From Rhodococcus qingshengii (GTDB lineage Bacteria > Actinomycetota > Actinomycetes > Mycobacteriales > Mycobacteriaceae), in assembly GCF_021025955.1 (NCBI RefSeq), contig NZ_JAJNCL010000002.1:733626-797625 (forward strand): a stretch of DNA of 64,000 nt, written 5' to 3'. The translations under genes were made by a program, and so were the position numbers. The notes beneath the pieces were generated by a model. That model saw only the letters and a program-made list of their open reading frames with translations. It made no database searches and was not told the DNA's origin. How positions within the stretch are numbered: the first letter of the stretch is position 1; every line of letters starts with the position of its first letter. Shown piece after piece: positions 9,111-17,005 of the stretch.

Positions 9111-10012
9111 GCACGCCTCGAATCGTCGTCGTCGGCAGTATCAACATGGACCTGACCACCTCAGTGGCCAGATTTCCCGCTCCGGGAGAAACGCTGCTCG
9201 GCACTGCCTTTGCCACCACGGTGGGAGGCAAAGGCAGCAATCAGGCCATCGCCGCCGCGAAGGCAGGAGGCGACGTGTCGTTCATCGGAGCGGTCGGCGA
9301 CGACGGTTTCGGCACCCAGTTGCGAGACACGCTAGAAGGCGCCGGCGTCGACACCGCATTGCTACGAAGTGTCGACGGCCCGAGTGGCGTTGCCGCCATC
9401 ACCGTGAGCGAGGACGCGGAGAACAACATCATCGTCGTCTCGGGCGCCAATTCCTCGGTCACCTCGTTGTCCGATGCAGACCTCGACGCGATCGCACACG
9501 CCGACGTTCTCCTGTGCCAACTCGAAATACCCCTCGACACGGTCACCGCAGCGGCCCAGCACGCGCATGCCAACGGAACAACCGTCATCCTCAATCCATC
9601 GCCGGTACAAGACCTTCCGGGCGCCCTGATCGAGTCTGTCGACATCCTGATCGTCAACCAGACGGAGTCGGACCAGTTGGCCGCGGTCACCGGTCACGTC
9701 CGATACCTCGTCACGACGCTCGGGGCTGGCGGCGCGGATCTCAGGTCGGGCGAGAAGACAATTCACGCCGACTCCCCGGCCGTGACCCCCGTGGACACCA
9801 CCGGCGCAGGCGATGCCTTCACCGGGGCCTTCGCCGTGGAGTGGGTGCAGGACCAGGAACGCGCCCTGCAGTTCGGTGCCACGGCGGGAAGCCTGGCGAC
9901 GACGGTTCGCGGCGCTTCTGTGTCGTCACCCACTCGCGCTGCGATCGAGAAAGTGCTGAAGCTCGGCTTGACTCTGACACGGAAAGCTCGGCTTGACCCT
10001 GACACCGTGTGA
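9107..10012 (+). CDS. Ribokinase-like PfkB-family carbohydrate kinase
   Basis: A 301-residue PfkB kinase. The N-terminal GSINMDLTT and GGKGSNQAIAAAKAG (residues 43-57) are ribokinase type, and the C-terminal DTTGAGDAFTGAFA (around residue 230) holds the anion hole and catalytic Asp. It phosphorylates ribose or a related sugar or nucleoside in the cytosol. Translation is coupled to the upstream MHS transporter by a 4-bp overlap. The last residues (LGLTLTRKARLDPDTV) come from a 25-bp tandem duplication that also forms the promoter of the downstream MerR gene, so the C-terminus looks recently extended. Confidence 0.85.
   Translation: MSTPRIVVVGSINMDLTTSVARFPAPGETLLGTAFATTVGGKGSNQAIAAAKAGGDVSFIGAVGDDGFGTQLRDTLEGAGVDTALLRSVDGPSGVAAITVSEDAENNIIVVSGANSSVTSLSDADLDAIAHADVLLCQLEIPLDTVTAAAQHAHANGTTVILNPSPVQDLPGALIESVDILIVNQTESDQLAAVTGHVRYLVTTLGAGGADLRSGEKTIHADSPAVTPVDTTGAGDAFTGAFAVEWVQDQERALQFGATAGSLATTVRGASVSSPTRAAIEKVLKLGLTLTRKARLDPDTV
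9959..10008. repeat. 25-bp tandem duplication at the ribokinase 3' end
   Basis: Two copies (9959-9983 and 9984-10008) share AAGCTCGGCTTGAC then TCTGACAC or CCTGACAC, differing at one base in the first 22. The duplicated segment includes the -35 element and the left half of the MerR operator, so the operator half-site is present twice. Confidence 0.85.
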
Positions 10013-10023
10013 GGTCGTAAACC
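9993..10023 (+). promoter_or_regulatory. MerR-type promoter/operator of the downstream regulator
   Basis: TTGACC (9993-9998) and TAAACC (10018-10023) are separated by 19 bp, the over-long spacer characteristic of MerR-controlled promoters. The spacer and -35 hold an imperfect inverted repeat, GACCCTGACAC against GTGTGAGGTC. It lies partly inside the ribokinase coding end, 43 bp before the MerR start, which fits autoregulation. Confidence 0.65.
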
Positions 10024-10065
10024 TGTAGGTGTCGGGTTCGTGAGGGAAAAACGGGGCGAGCAACC

Positions 10066-10887
10066 ATGTTGAGCATCGGAGACTTCGCGAGAGCAGGTCG
10101 TGTGTCGGTGCGCATGCTCCGCCACTACGACGCCATCGGCCTGCTCACACCCGCGAGGGTCGACGCATCCACCGGGTATCGCTCGTACACCGCGGGCCAG
10201 TTGGCGCTGCTCAACCGCATCGTCGCGCTCAAGGAGTTGGGCCTGACCTTGGCCCAGGTCCAGCAGGTGGTGGAGTCGGCGGTCACCGTCGACGAGATCC
10301 GCGGGATGCTCACGCTTCGCCGAGCAGAGCTCGAAACCCGAATCCAGGAAGACACCGCGCGACTGGCGCATGTACAGGCGCGCCTCCGCATCATCGAAAG
10401 TGAGGGACAGATGTCCGCATACGAGGTTGTGATCAAGTCCGTTCCGGCGCTGCGGGTCGCGGAGTTGACCGGTACCGCCAAGACGATGGATCCGTCGTCG
10501 ATCGGTCCGGTGGTTCGTGGGCTGTACGAGCGGCTTTGTACCGGCTTGGATCGCGCCGGTGTCGTCCCGATCGGACCCGCTGTCGCGTACTACGAGGATG
10601 CCGGTGACGACGAGAACGTCGTCGTCCATGCGGCGCTACCGGTCAACGCGGATCCTGAGGGCGACTACGAGTTCGCTGTGGTGGACCTGCGGGCCGAAGA
10701 GCAAGTGGCCTCGCTGCTGCACAAGGGTTCGATGGACAACTGCCTGCCCGCTTATCAGGCGTTGGCTCAATGGATCGACGCAGCGGGATACCGCAATGCC
10801 GGCCCCAGCCGTGAGGTGACGCTGGCGTGCCCGGAGGATGTCGACGGCTGGGTCACCGAGCTGCAGGAACCTGTTGCCAAGGCCTGA
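10066..10887 (+). CDS. MerR-family regulator with GyrI-like effector domain
   Basis: A 273-residue regulator of the BmrR/TipA style. The winged helix-turn-helix (SIGDFARAGRVSVRMLRHYD, residues 3-22, then GLLTPARV and STGYRSYTAGQL) is followed by a dimerisation coiled coil (residues 75-120) and a C-terminal GyrI-like/SRPBCC ligand domain (from about 125). BmrR-type proteins bind hydrophobic cations or drugs and untwist a 19-bp-spacer promoter; such a promoter is seen just upstream. Likely targets are its own gene and perhaps the RecQ gene 30 bp downstream. No efflux pump is adjacent, so the inducer is unknown. Confidence 0.88.
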   Translation: MLSIGDFARAGRVSVRMLRHYDAIGLLTPARVDASTGYRSYTAGQLALLNRIVALKELGLTLAQVQQVVESAVTVDEIRGMLTLRRAELETRIQEDTARLAHVQARLRIIESEGQMSAYEVVIKSVPALRVAELTGTAKTMDPSSIGPVVRGLYERLCTGLDRAGVVPIGPAVAYYEDAGDDENVVVHAALPVNADPEGDYEFAVVDLRAEEQVASLLHKGSMDNCLPAYQALAQWIDAAGYRNAGPSREVTLACPEDVDGWVTELQEPVAKA

Positions 10888-10917
10888 AGCCCGCACGTGT
10901 CGGCAGGGTCGTGCACC

Positions 10918-13026
10918 ATGGGGTCCATGACCACCGCCACTGCCCCAGCCATGCGCGACGAAGCCGAGCGGCTGCTCCGCGAACTCGCGGGGCCGGATGC
11001 CCGCCTACGCGAGGACCAGTGGACGGCCATCGAGGCGCTGGTGGTGCAGCGCAAACGCGCGCTCGTCGTACAGCGGACCGGCTGGGGCAAGTCGGCGGTC
11101 TACTTCATCTCGGCGAAGCTGCTCCGGGCAACAGGCCACGGCCCCACGGTCATCGTCTCTCCGTTGTTGGCCCTGATGCGAAACCAGGTCAGTTCTGCCG
11201 AGCGTGCCGGGGTGCGCGCCGCAACCATCAACTCGGGCAACGTCACCGAGTGGGACGACATCCACGCCCGCGTTGCAGCCAACGATCTCGACGTACTGCT
11301 GGTCAGCCCCGAGCGCCTCAACAACCCCGACTTCCGCGATCAGGTTCTTCCGTCCCTGGCAGCTGATGCCGGCCTGGTAGTGGTCGACGAGGCCCACTGT
11401 GTTTCCGACTGGGGACACGACTTCCGTCCCGACTATCGGCGCATCAGAACATTGATCGCCGAACTCGGCGAGGGCATTCCCGTCCTCGCGACCACGGCTA
11501 CGGCCAACAACCGAGTCGTCGAGGACGTGTCCGCCCAACTCGGCGTCGGCGGCGAGGAAACGCTCGTGCTTCGCGGCGGGCTCGAACGCGAGTCGCTTCA
11601 CCTTTCCGTGGTTCACATTCCCGAGGCGACGGCGCGCGCTGCCTGGCTCGCCGACATGCTCGAGACGCTGCCGGGATCGGGCATCATCTACACACTGACG
11701 GTCTCGGCCGCACGAGACCTCGCAAGCCTGCTCTCCGAACGCGGGCATACCGTCGCTGCCTACACAGGCCAGACCGATCCCACCGAACGTGAATCCCTCG
11801 AGCAGGACTTGTTGGGCAATCGTGTCAAGGCCCTGGTGGCCACCTCGGCCCTCGGGATGGGCTTCGACAAGCCTGATCTCGGGTTCGTCGTCCACCTCGG
11901 CGCACCGTCGTCGCCGATCTCGTACTACCAGCAGGTGGGCCGCGCCGGTCGTTCCACCGACAGGGCCGACGTGATCCTGCTGCCGGGCGCCGAGGACAAG
12001 CAGATCTGGAGCTACTTCGCCTCGGTCGCCTTCCCCCGCGAGCATCTCGTCCGCAGCGTCATCGAGCACCTCGACACCGAAAAGGCCACGTCGACACCGG
12101 CACTCGAACCTCTGGTGGAGCTCAATCGAACGCGTCTCGAGATGGTCCTCAAAGTCCTCGACGTCGACGGCGCGGTCAGACGTGTCAAGGGCGGCTGGAT
12201 CAGCACCGGCGAACCTTGGGTGTACGACGCCGAGCGCTACGGCCGACTCGACGACGCTCGCCAGGCCGAGCAGGCCGCAATGGTCAAGTACCAGAGCATC
12301 ACGACGTGTCGAATGACCTTCCTGCGTGAACAACTCGACGATCCGGGCCTGACCTCGGAGAACTCACAGTGCGGTCGCTGCGACAACTGCACCGGCGATC
12401 GCTACGACACCACTGTCGACACAGCCGCCCTCGACGAGACTCGGGCGCGCTTGCAGCGCCCCGGATTCGACCTGGAGCCGCGCAAGATGTGGCCGACCGG
12501 CCTGAGCAAGCTGGGCGTCAAGCTGTCCGGGAAGATCACCGAGGGACCGGAAACCGGGCGCATTCTCGGACGGATGTCGGACCTGGGCTGGGGCCAACGT
12601 CTCCGCGCGCTTTTCGACGGTCCCGACGCCGAGGTACCCGATGCGGTGGTCAGCGCGTGTATCAGCGTTCTGGCGGCCTGGAATTGGGCCGAGCGCCCCA
12701 CCGGTGTCATGGCACTCGAATCCACGACGCATCCGTTGCTGGTGTCGAGCCTGGCTGCCAAGCTGGCCGAGGTCGGGCGATTGACCGACCTGGGCACCCT
12801 TCGCTTGCGACCCGACCACCCTCCGGTGTCGGCAGCGAACTCCGCCTATCGCGTGTCCGGACTGGTCGATGTTTGGGAAGTCCCGGACATGAGTATCCAC
12901 CAGGGACCAATACTTCTTGTCGACGCAATCGCCGATACCGGTTGGACTTTCACGATGGCCGCACGCGCACTTAGACAGGCTGGTGCTCACTCTGTACTTC
13001 CGTTGGCGCTCGCGAGCCCGAAATAG
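10918..13026 (+). CDS. RecQ-family ATP-dependent DNA helicase with C-terminal phosphoribosyltransferase-like domain
   Basis: A 702-residue helicase. Domain 1A has Walker A TGWGKS (residues 54-59) and DEAHCVSDWGHDFRPDYRRI (from 157), with TATA motif III. Domain 2A has ALGMGFDKPD and motif VI QQVGRAGR. A four-Cys zinc module (TTCRMTF...CGRCDNC) follows. The last 150 or so residues are not HRDC; they end in GPILLVDAIADTGWT, which resembles the PRPP-binding loop of type I phosphoribosyltransferases, but the second acidic residue is Ala. RecQ proteins unwind forks and recombination intermediates; the role of the tail is unknown. I chose the ATG at 10918 because an AGGG lies 9 bp upstream; 10897 (GTG) and 10927 (ATG) are alternatives. 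Confidence 0.88.
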   Translation: MGSMTTATAPAMRDEAERLLRELAGPDARLREDQWTAIEALVVQRKRALVVQRTGWGKSAVYFISAKLLRATGHGPTVIVSPLLALMRNQVSSAERAGVRAATINSGNVTEWDDIHARVAANDLDVLLVSPERLNNPDFRDQVLPSLAADAGLVVVDEAHCVSDWGHDFRPDYRRIRTLIAELGEGIPVLATTATANNRVVEDVSAQLGVGGEETLVLRGGLERESLHLSVVHIPEATARAAWLADMLETLPGSGIIYTLTVSAARDLASLLSERGHTVAAYTGQTDPTERESLEQDLLGNRVKALVATSALGMGFDKPDLGFVVHLGAPSSPISYYQQVGRAGRSTDRADVILLPGAEDKQIWSYFASVAFPREHLVRSVIEHLDTEKATSTPALEPLVELNRTRLEMVLKVLDVDGAVRRVKGGWISTGEPWVYDAERYGRLDDARQAEQAAMVKYQSITTCRMTFLREQLDDPGLTSENSQCGRCDNCTGDRYDTTVDTAALDETRARLQRPGFDLEPRKMWPTGLSKLGVKLSGKITEGPETGRILGRMSDLGWGQRLRALFDGPDAEVPDAVVSACISVLAAWNWAERPTGVMALESTTHPLLVSSLAAKLAEVGRLTDLGTLRLRPDHPPVSAANSAYRVSGLVDVWEVPDMSIHQGPILLVDAIADTGWTFTMAARALRQAGAHSVLPLALASPK

Positions 13027-13066
13027 CGAGTTTTTGCCCGAAATAGCGAGTTTTTGCCCGAAATAG
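13017..13066. repeat. 20-bp tandem repeat across the RecQ stop codon
   Basis: The unit CCCGAAATAGCGAGTTTTTG occurs at 13017-13036 and 13037-13056, then a half copy (CCCGAAATAG) at 13057-13066. The TAG of the first unit is the RecQ stop codon (13024-13026). The array ends just upstream of the ectoine promoter region. Confidence 0.92.
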
Positions 13067-13093
13067 TCGCTCCGACAACGGCAAAAGTTACAT

Positions 13094-13113
13094 AATGTGA
13101 GCACCATCACATT
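13094..13113 (+). promoter_or_regulatory. CRP/GlxR-like box upstream of ectA
   Basis: AATGTGAGCACCATCACATT is a perfect 7-bp inverted repeat with a 6-bp centre, and its core TGTGA-N6-TCACA (13096-13111) is the CRP-family consensus used by actinobacterial Crp/GlxR. A possible -10 (CATAAT, 13091-13096) abuts it, which would fit repression; I see no convincing -35. The box is 93 bp upstream of the ectA start and nothing else in 13067-13206 looks coding. Confidence 0.65.
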
Positions 13114-13206
13114 CATGTCCTCACCTGGGGCGCAACGGGTTCCCCACGGCCCGAAACGGACATCTGCATGACTTCGACAGCAATGATTGTTACGTTCAGA
13201 TGACCG

Positions 13207-13722
13207 ATGAAGCCTGTTGATACGAGAGCTATCCCGACCACCGCGCCGGACGCGGTGTTGTTCAGAAGCCCACAGATCGATGACGGAGTCCGGCTCTGGG
13301 AGATCGCACGTGATTCGAAGGTGCTCGACCTCAATTCGAGTTATGCATACCTGTTGTGGTGCAGGGATTTCAGCGCGACGTCCATCGTCGCAGAGGTAGA
13401 CGGCCGCGTAGTCGGATTCGTTTCCGGTTATACCCGTCCCAGCGCGCAGGAAACCCTGTTCGTGTGGCAAGTTGCGGTCGACGAAGACCAGCGCGGCAAG
13501 GCAATTGCTGCCCGCATGCTGTCCGACTTGATGGATCGCACTGCCCCGCTGGGTGTTACACACCTGGAGACGACGATCAGCCCCGACAACGAGGCTTCGA
13601 TCGCACTCTTCACCGCGCTCGCACGTCGACGCGAAGTACCGATAACCAGGCAGACCTTGTTCTCGCCCAACGATTTTCCCGATGGACACGAAGCCGAAAA
13701 TCTTTACACGATCGGCGCCTAG
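13207..13722 (+). CDS. ectA: L-2,4-diaminobutyrate acetyltransferase EctA
   Basis: A 171-residue GNAT enzyme that N-acetylates 2,4-diaminobutyrate, the second step of ectoine synthesis. The EctA hallmark VLDLNSSYAYLLWCRDFS is at residues 39-56, and the acetyl-CoA loop is VAVDEDQRGKAIAARML (residues 93-109). It heads the ectA-ectB-ectC order. The ribosome site is weak; ATG 13207 gives a normal length. Ectoine is a cytosolic osmolyte and stabiliser. Confidence 0.95.
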   Translation: MKPVDTRAIPTTAPDAVLFRSPQIDDGVRLWEIARDSKVLDLNSSYAYLLWCRDFSATSIVAEVDGRVVGFVSGYTRPSAQETLFVWQVAVDEDQRGKAIAARMLSDLMDRTAPLGVTHLETTISPDNEASIALFTALARRREVPITRQTLFSPNDFPDGHEAENLYTIGA

Positions 13723-13770
13723 CGCACGTCGCGCTCGGCATACAGCATGCCCCGGAGGAACAAAGAAGAT

Positions 13771-15033
13771 ATGAATATCAACGAAGCAAGCATTTTCGAA
13801 ACCCTCGAGTCCGAGGTTCGCAGCTACTGCCGTGACTGGCCCGCAGTGTTCACCAGCGCATCCGGATCCTGGATTCGTGACGAGAACGGACGCGACTACC
13901 TCGATTTCTTCGCCGGCGCCGGCGCACTCAACTACGGCCACAACAACCCGGTGCTCAAATCGGCACTGGTCGACTACATCATGAACGACGGCATCACGCA
14001 CGGCCTCGACATGTCCACCGTCGCCAAACGCGAGTTCCTCGAGACCTTTCAGCGCAACATCCTCGAGCCGCGCGGCCTGGACTACAAGGTCCAGTTCCCC
14101 GGCCCGACCGGCTCGAACACCGTCGAGGCTGCACTGAAGCTGGCTCGCAAGGTCACCGGACGTTCGGCAGTCATCAACTTCACCAACGCATTTCATGGAA
14201 TGACACTTGGTGCACTCTCGGTGACCGGTAACTCGATGAAGCGCGCGGGCGCCGGTGTCCCCCTCGTGCACACGACACCGATGCCCTTCGACAACTACTT
14301 CGACGGCGTCACCGAGGACTTCCAGTGGTTCTCCCGCGTTCTCGATGATTCCGGCAGTGGAATCAACCGCCCCGCGGCAGTGATCGTCGAAACCGTGCAG
14401 GGTGAAGGTGGCGTCAATGTCGCTCGCCCCGAATGGCTTCGGGCGCTGGCAACACTGTGCTCGGATCGCGGAATCCTGCTGATCGTCGACGACGTCCAGA
14501 TGGGTTGCGGCCGTACCGGCCCGTTCTTCTCCTTCGAAGAGGCCGGAATCGTTCCCGACATCGTCACATTGTCCAAGTCGATCAGCGGCTACGGAATGCC
14601 CATGGCGCTCACGCTGTTCAAGCGTGAACTCGACGTCTGGGGACCGGGCGAGCACAACGGCACCTTCCGTGGCAACAACCCGGCGTTCGTCACCTCCAAG
14701 GTGGCACTCGACCACTACTGGTCCGACGACGCACTGACCAAGACAACGCTGAAGAAGGGCGCACGCATCAGCGAATGCTTCGCCAATCTCTCCGATCAGT
14801 TCCCCGGCGAGGTCTCTCACCGCGGACGCGGCCTGGTCCAGGGCCTGGTCTTCGACCAGCCGGAGCGCGCCGGAAAGGTCTGCCAGTTGGCATTCGACGA
14901 GGGACTGCTCGCCGAGACCTCCGGACCCTCCGACCAGGTTGTGAAACTGCTTCCGGCACTGACGATTACCGACGAAGAGCTCGAGCACGGCCTCTCCATC
15001 CTGGCCGAGGCGACACTCAAGGTCTGCAGCTAG
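13771..15033 (+). CDS. ectB: Diaminobutyrate-2-oxoglutarate transaminase EctB
   Basis: A 420-residue class III PLP aminotransferase that makes L-2,4-diaminobutyrate from aspartate semialdehyde with glutamate as donor, the first ectoine step. The PLP lysine is Lys269 in TLSKSISGYG, and VDDVQMGCGRTG precedes it. I use the ATG at 13771, with GGAGG 12 bp upstream; an upstream in-frame ATG at 13747 lies before that site. It sits 48 bp after ectA and 15 bp before ectC. Confidence 0.95.
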   Translation: MNINEASIFETLESEVRSYCRDWPAVFTSASGSWIRDENGRDYLDFFAGAGALNYGHNNPVLKSALVDYIMNDGITHGLDMSTVAKREFLETFQRNILEPRGLDYKVQFPGPTGSNTVEAALKLARKVTGRSAVINFTNAFHGMTLGALSVTGNSMKRAGAGVPLVHTTPMPFDNYFDGVTEDFQWFSRVLDDSGSGINRPAAVIVETVQGEGGVNVARPEWLRALATLCSDRGILLIVDDVQMGCGRTGPFFSFEEAGIVPDIVTLSKSISGYGMPMALTLFKRELDVWGPGEHNGTFRGNNPAFVTSKVALDHYWSDDALTKTTLKKGARISECFANLSDQFPGEVSHRGRGLVQGLVFDQPERAGKVCQLAFDEGLLAETSGPSDQVVKLLPALTITDEELEHGLSILAEATLKVCS

Positions 15034-15048
15034 AGGAAGGACTCTCCC

Positions 15049-15447
15049 ATGATCGTTCGCACCACCACCGAGATCACCGACACCGACCGCGACATCACGA
15101 GTGAGGACGGCAACTGGCGCAGCAAGCGCATCGTCCTCGGCGGCGACCGCGTCGGGTTCTCGTTCCACGAGACCACCATCAAGGCGGGTTCGGTCAACGA
15201 GTTCCATTACGCCAACCACGTCGAGGCCGTCTGGCTCGTCGAGGGCACCGGCAAGCTGATCGACCTCGACAACAACAAGGAATACGATCTCGCACCGGGG
15301 TCGATGTACCTGCTCAACGGCCACGAGCGTCATCGGGTCGAGCCCGACACGCAGATGCGCATGCTGTGCGTCTTCAATCCGCCGGTCACCGGGCGTGAGG
15401 TACACGACGAGAACGGTGTCTACCCACTGGTGGAGGTCCCCGCGTAG
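15049..15447 (+). CDS. ectC: L-ectoine synthase EctC
   Basis: A 132-residue cupin that cyclises N-gamma-acetyl-diaminobutyrate to ectoine. The cupin box is seen as SVNEFHYANHVEAVWLVEGTG and the second motif as LAPGSMYLLNGHERHRV. AGGAAGG-like bases precede the ATG. It is 15 bp downstream of ectB. No ectD (ectoine hydroxylase) follows; the next gene is a 2-hydroxyacid dehydrogenase, so this locus makes ectoine but not hydroxyectoine. Confidence 0.95.
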   Translation: MIVRTTTEITDTDRDITSEDGNWRSKRIVLGGDRVGFSFHETTIKAGSVNEFHYANHVEAVWLVEGTGKLIDLDNNKEYDLAPGSMYLLNGHERHRVEPDTQMRMLCVFNPPVTGREVHDENGVYPLVEVPA

Positions 15448-15456
15448 CGTCTAGTC

Positions 15457-16389
15457 ATGGCGACTGACACCTCTCCACGCGTAGCGATCGGCCCCGTCCC
15501 CGATGCACTGCTCGACAGCGCGGTGCTTCGGGGCGGTGGTCTGATCAGTCCGATCGACACTGCCGACGCCCTGATCTGGGCGGGCTCACCCGAAACATTT
15601 CCGTCTGAGTTACCGGCGTCGGTCAGGTGGGTGCAGCTGCCGTCGGCGGGAATCGAGGATTGGTTCGACTCCGGTGTGATTCCGAAGGAAACGGATATCA
15701 CGTGGACCTCGGCGGCCGGCGCGTTTTCGGCTTCGGTGGCCGAGCACGCGCTCATGCTGCTGTTGGCCGGAGTTCGTCACCTGCCCGCGCACATCGAAGC
15801 TCGAACGTGGCGTCAGTTCGAGTTCTTTCCCAAGATCGGCACCCTTCATGGTTCGACGGTTGCGATCATCGGCGCAGGCGGTATCGGCCGCGCGCTGATT
15901 CCGATGCTGGCCGCGCAGGGGGCGGACAGCATCGCAGTCAATCGTTCCGGTAGCCCGGTTCCCGGGGCGATCTCCACGTACCCCGCATCCAGGATGGATG
16001 AAATCTATTCTCGCGCAGATCACTTCGTGATTGCCGCCCCGGCCACCCCTGCCACCCGTCACCTCGTGGGCCGTGCGCAGTTGGCGGCGATGCAACCCCA
16101 TTCCTGGGTGATCAATGTCGCGCGCGGATCACTGGTCGACACCGACGCGCTGGTCGAGGCAATCGAGTCGGAACAGATCGGCGGCGCCGGTCTCGACGTC
16201 ACCGATCCCGAACCCCTCCCAGACGGTCACCCTCTGTGGGATCTGACGAATGCGATCATCACACCCCACGATTCCAATCCGCCAGGCGTTCGCCCCGCCG
16301 CGTTCGCGGATCACGTCTCCAAGAACGTGACCCGCTTCGCGAAGGGTGAGGCGCTGGCTGCCCTCGTGGACCCCGTCGCCGGATACTGA
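15457..16389 (+). CDS. D-isomer-specific 2-hydroxyacid dehydrogenase
   Basis: A 310-residue NAD(P)-dependent dehydrogenase. The Rossmann loop is VAIIGAGGIGRALIPML (around residues 133-149), and the catalytic triad is present: Arg in INVARGSLVDTDALVEAI, Glu in TDPEPLP, His in IITPHDSNPP. It starts 9 bp after ectC with no clear ribosome site of its own, so it is probably the last gene of the ectoine operon. Its substrate is unknown; glyoxylate or a 2-keto acid is possible. A weak hairpin follows it. Confidence 0.85.
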   Translation: MATDTSPRVAIGPVPDALLDSAVLRGGGLISPIDTADALIWAGSPETFPSELPASVRWVQLPSAGIEDWFDSGVIPKETDITWTSAAGAFSASVAEHALMLLLAGVRHLPAHIEARTWRQFEFFPKIGTLHGSTVAIIGAGGIGRALIPMLAAQGADSIAVNRSGSPVPGAISTYPASRMDEIYSRADHFVIAAPATPATRHLVGRAQLAAMQPHSWVINVARGSLVDTDALVEAIESEQIGGAGLDVTDPEPLPDGHPLWDLTNAIITPHDSNPPGVRPAAFADHVSKNVTRFAKGEALAALVDPVAGY

Positions 16390-16422
16390 GCACGCCGCCG
16401 AAGCTCGAATGCTCGGACGACG

Positions 16423-16446
16423 GTTGCCACAAATTACTGTGGCGAC
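16423..16446. terminator. Short hairpin between the convergent dehydrogenase and VOC genes
   Basis: GTTGCCAC-aaattact-GTGGCGAC forms an 8-bp stem with one G-T pair and lies over the end of the VOC gene. It is the only terminator-like structure between these convergent genes. Confidence 0.4.
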
Positions 16447-16913
16447 TGCGTCTCCGGAAAGAAGAGCGCCCGCGCCCGGCGAGCGACCTCTTCGGCAGGT
16501 ACATCCTCGACCTTCGTGCATACTGCCCACCTGTGGCCGAACGGATCGAGAAACACCCCATGCCGGTCGCCCGAAAATGTATCGGCCACAGCCGTGACGA
16601 GCGCGCCTCCCTCGGCGACGGCCCGAGCGACAAACTCGTCCGTGTCCTCGGTGTAGACGACGATCGACGAATGCACCCAGCCGTCCTGCGGTGATTTGAG
16701 ACCGAAGTCCGGCATCTCCTGCGAGAGTTGCAGCATCGAATCGCCGATCCGGATCTCCGCATGCATGAGGGATCCGTCAGGTGCGTTCATCGCATCGACT
16801 ATCTCAGCTCCAAGTGCTCGTTTGTAGTAGTCGAGTGCGGCATGGCCGTCCGGCACCGCAAGGTAGGGAGTGATCGTGCGGTAACCAGCAGGGATTGGGT
16901 TCACTGTGTTCAT
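16434..16913 (-). CDS. VOC-superfamily (glyoxalase/PhnB-like) protein
   Basis: A 159-residue PhnB-like member of the vicinal oxygen chelate superfamily: PYLAVPDGHAALDYYKRALGAEIV near the start and the closing DPFGHRWAVCTKVEDV, the usual GHxW ending. The start is taken at the ATG at 16913 (MNTVNPIPAGY); upstream in-frame codons have no homology-like sequence. It faces the ectoine operon and is divergent from the sirtuin gene. Members range from dioxygenases to binding proteins, so function is open. Confidence 0.8.
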   Translation of the reverse strand: MNTVNPIPAGYRTITPYLAVPDGHAALDYYKRALGAEIVDAMNAPDGSLMHAEIRIGDSMLQLSQEMPDFGLKSPQDGWVHSSIVVYTEDTDEFVARAVAEGGALVTAVADTFSGDRHGVFLDPFGHRWAVCTKVEDVPAEEVARRARALFFPETQSPQ

Positions 16914-17005
16914 GTCTACGAGTATTGGCGATCGCACACGTGTTCTATTGAACATTTCGGACTTCCTCCGCGCCTCCGTCTCGCACACGCGCCTATCCTG
17001 GAACG

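Noticed and set aside
12364..15405. A very long open frame (about 1013 codons) on the minus strand across RecQ and ectABC
   Set aside because: It is antisense to four well-identified genes, has odd composition and no ribosome site. It arises from high third-position GC.
15049..16389. Considered that the gene after ectC might be ectD (ectoine hydroxylase)
   Set aside because: It has a Rossmann loop and Arg/Glu/His triad of a 2-hydroxyacid dehydrogenase and none of the iron-ligand pattern of EctD.
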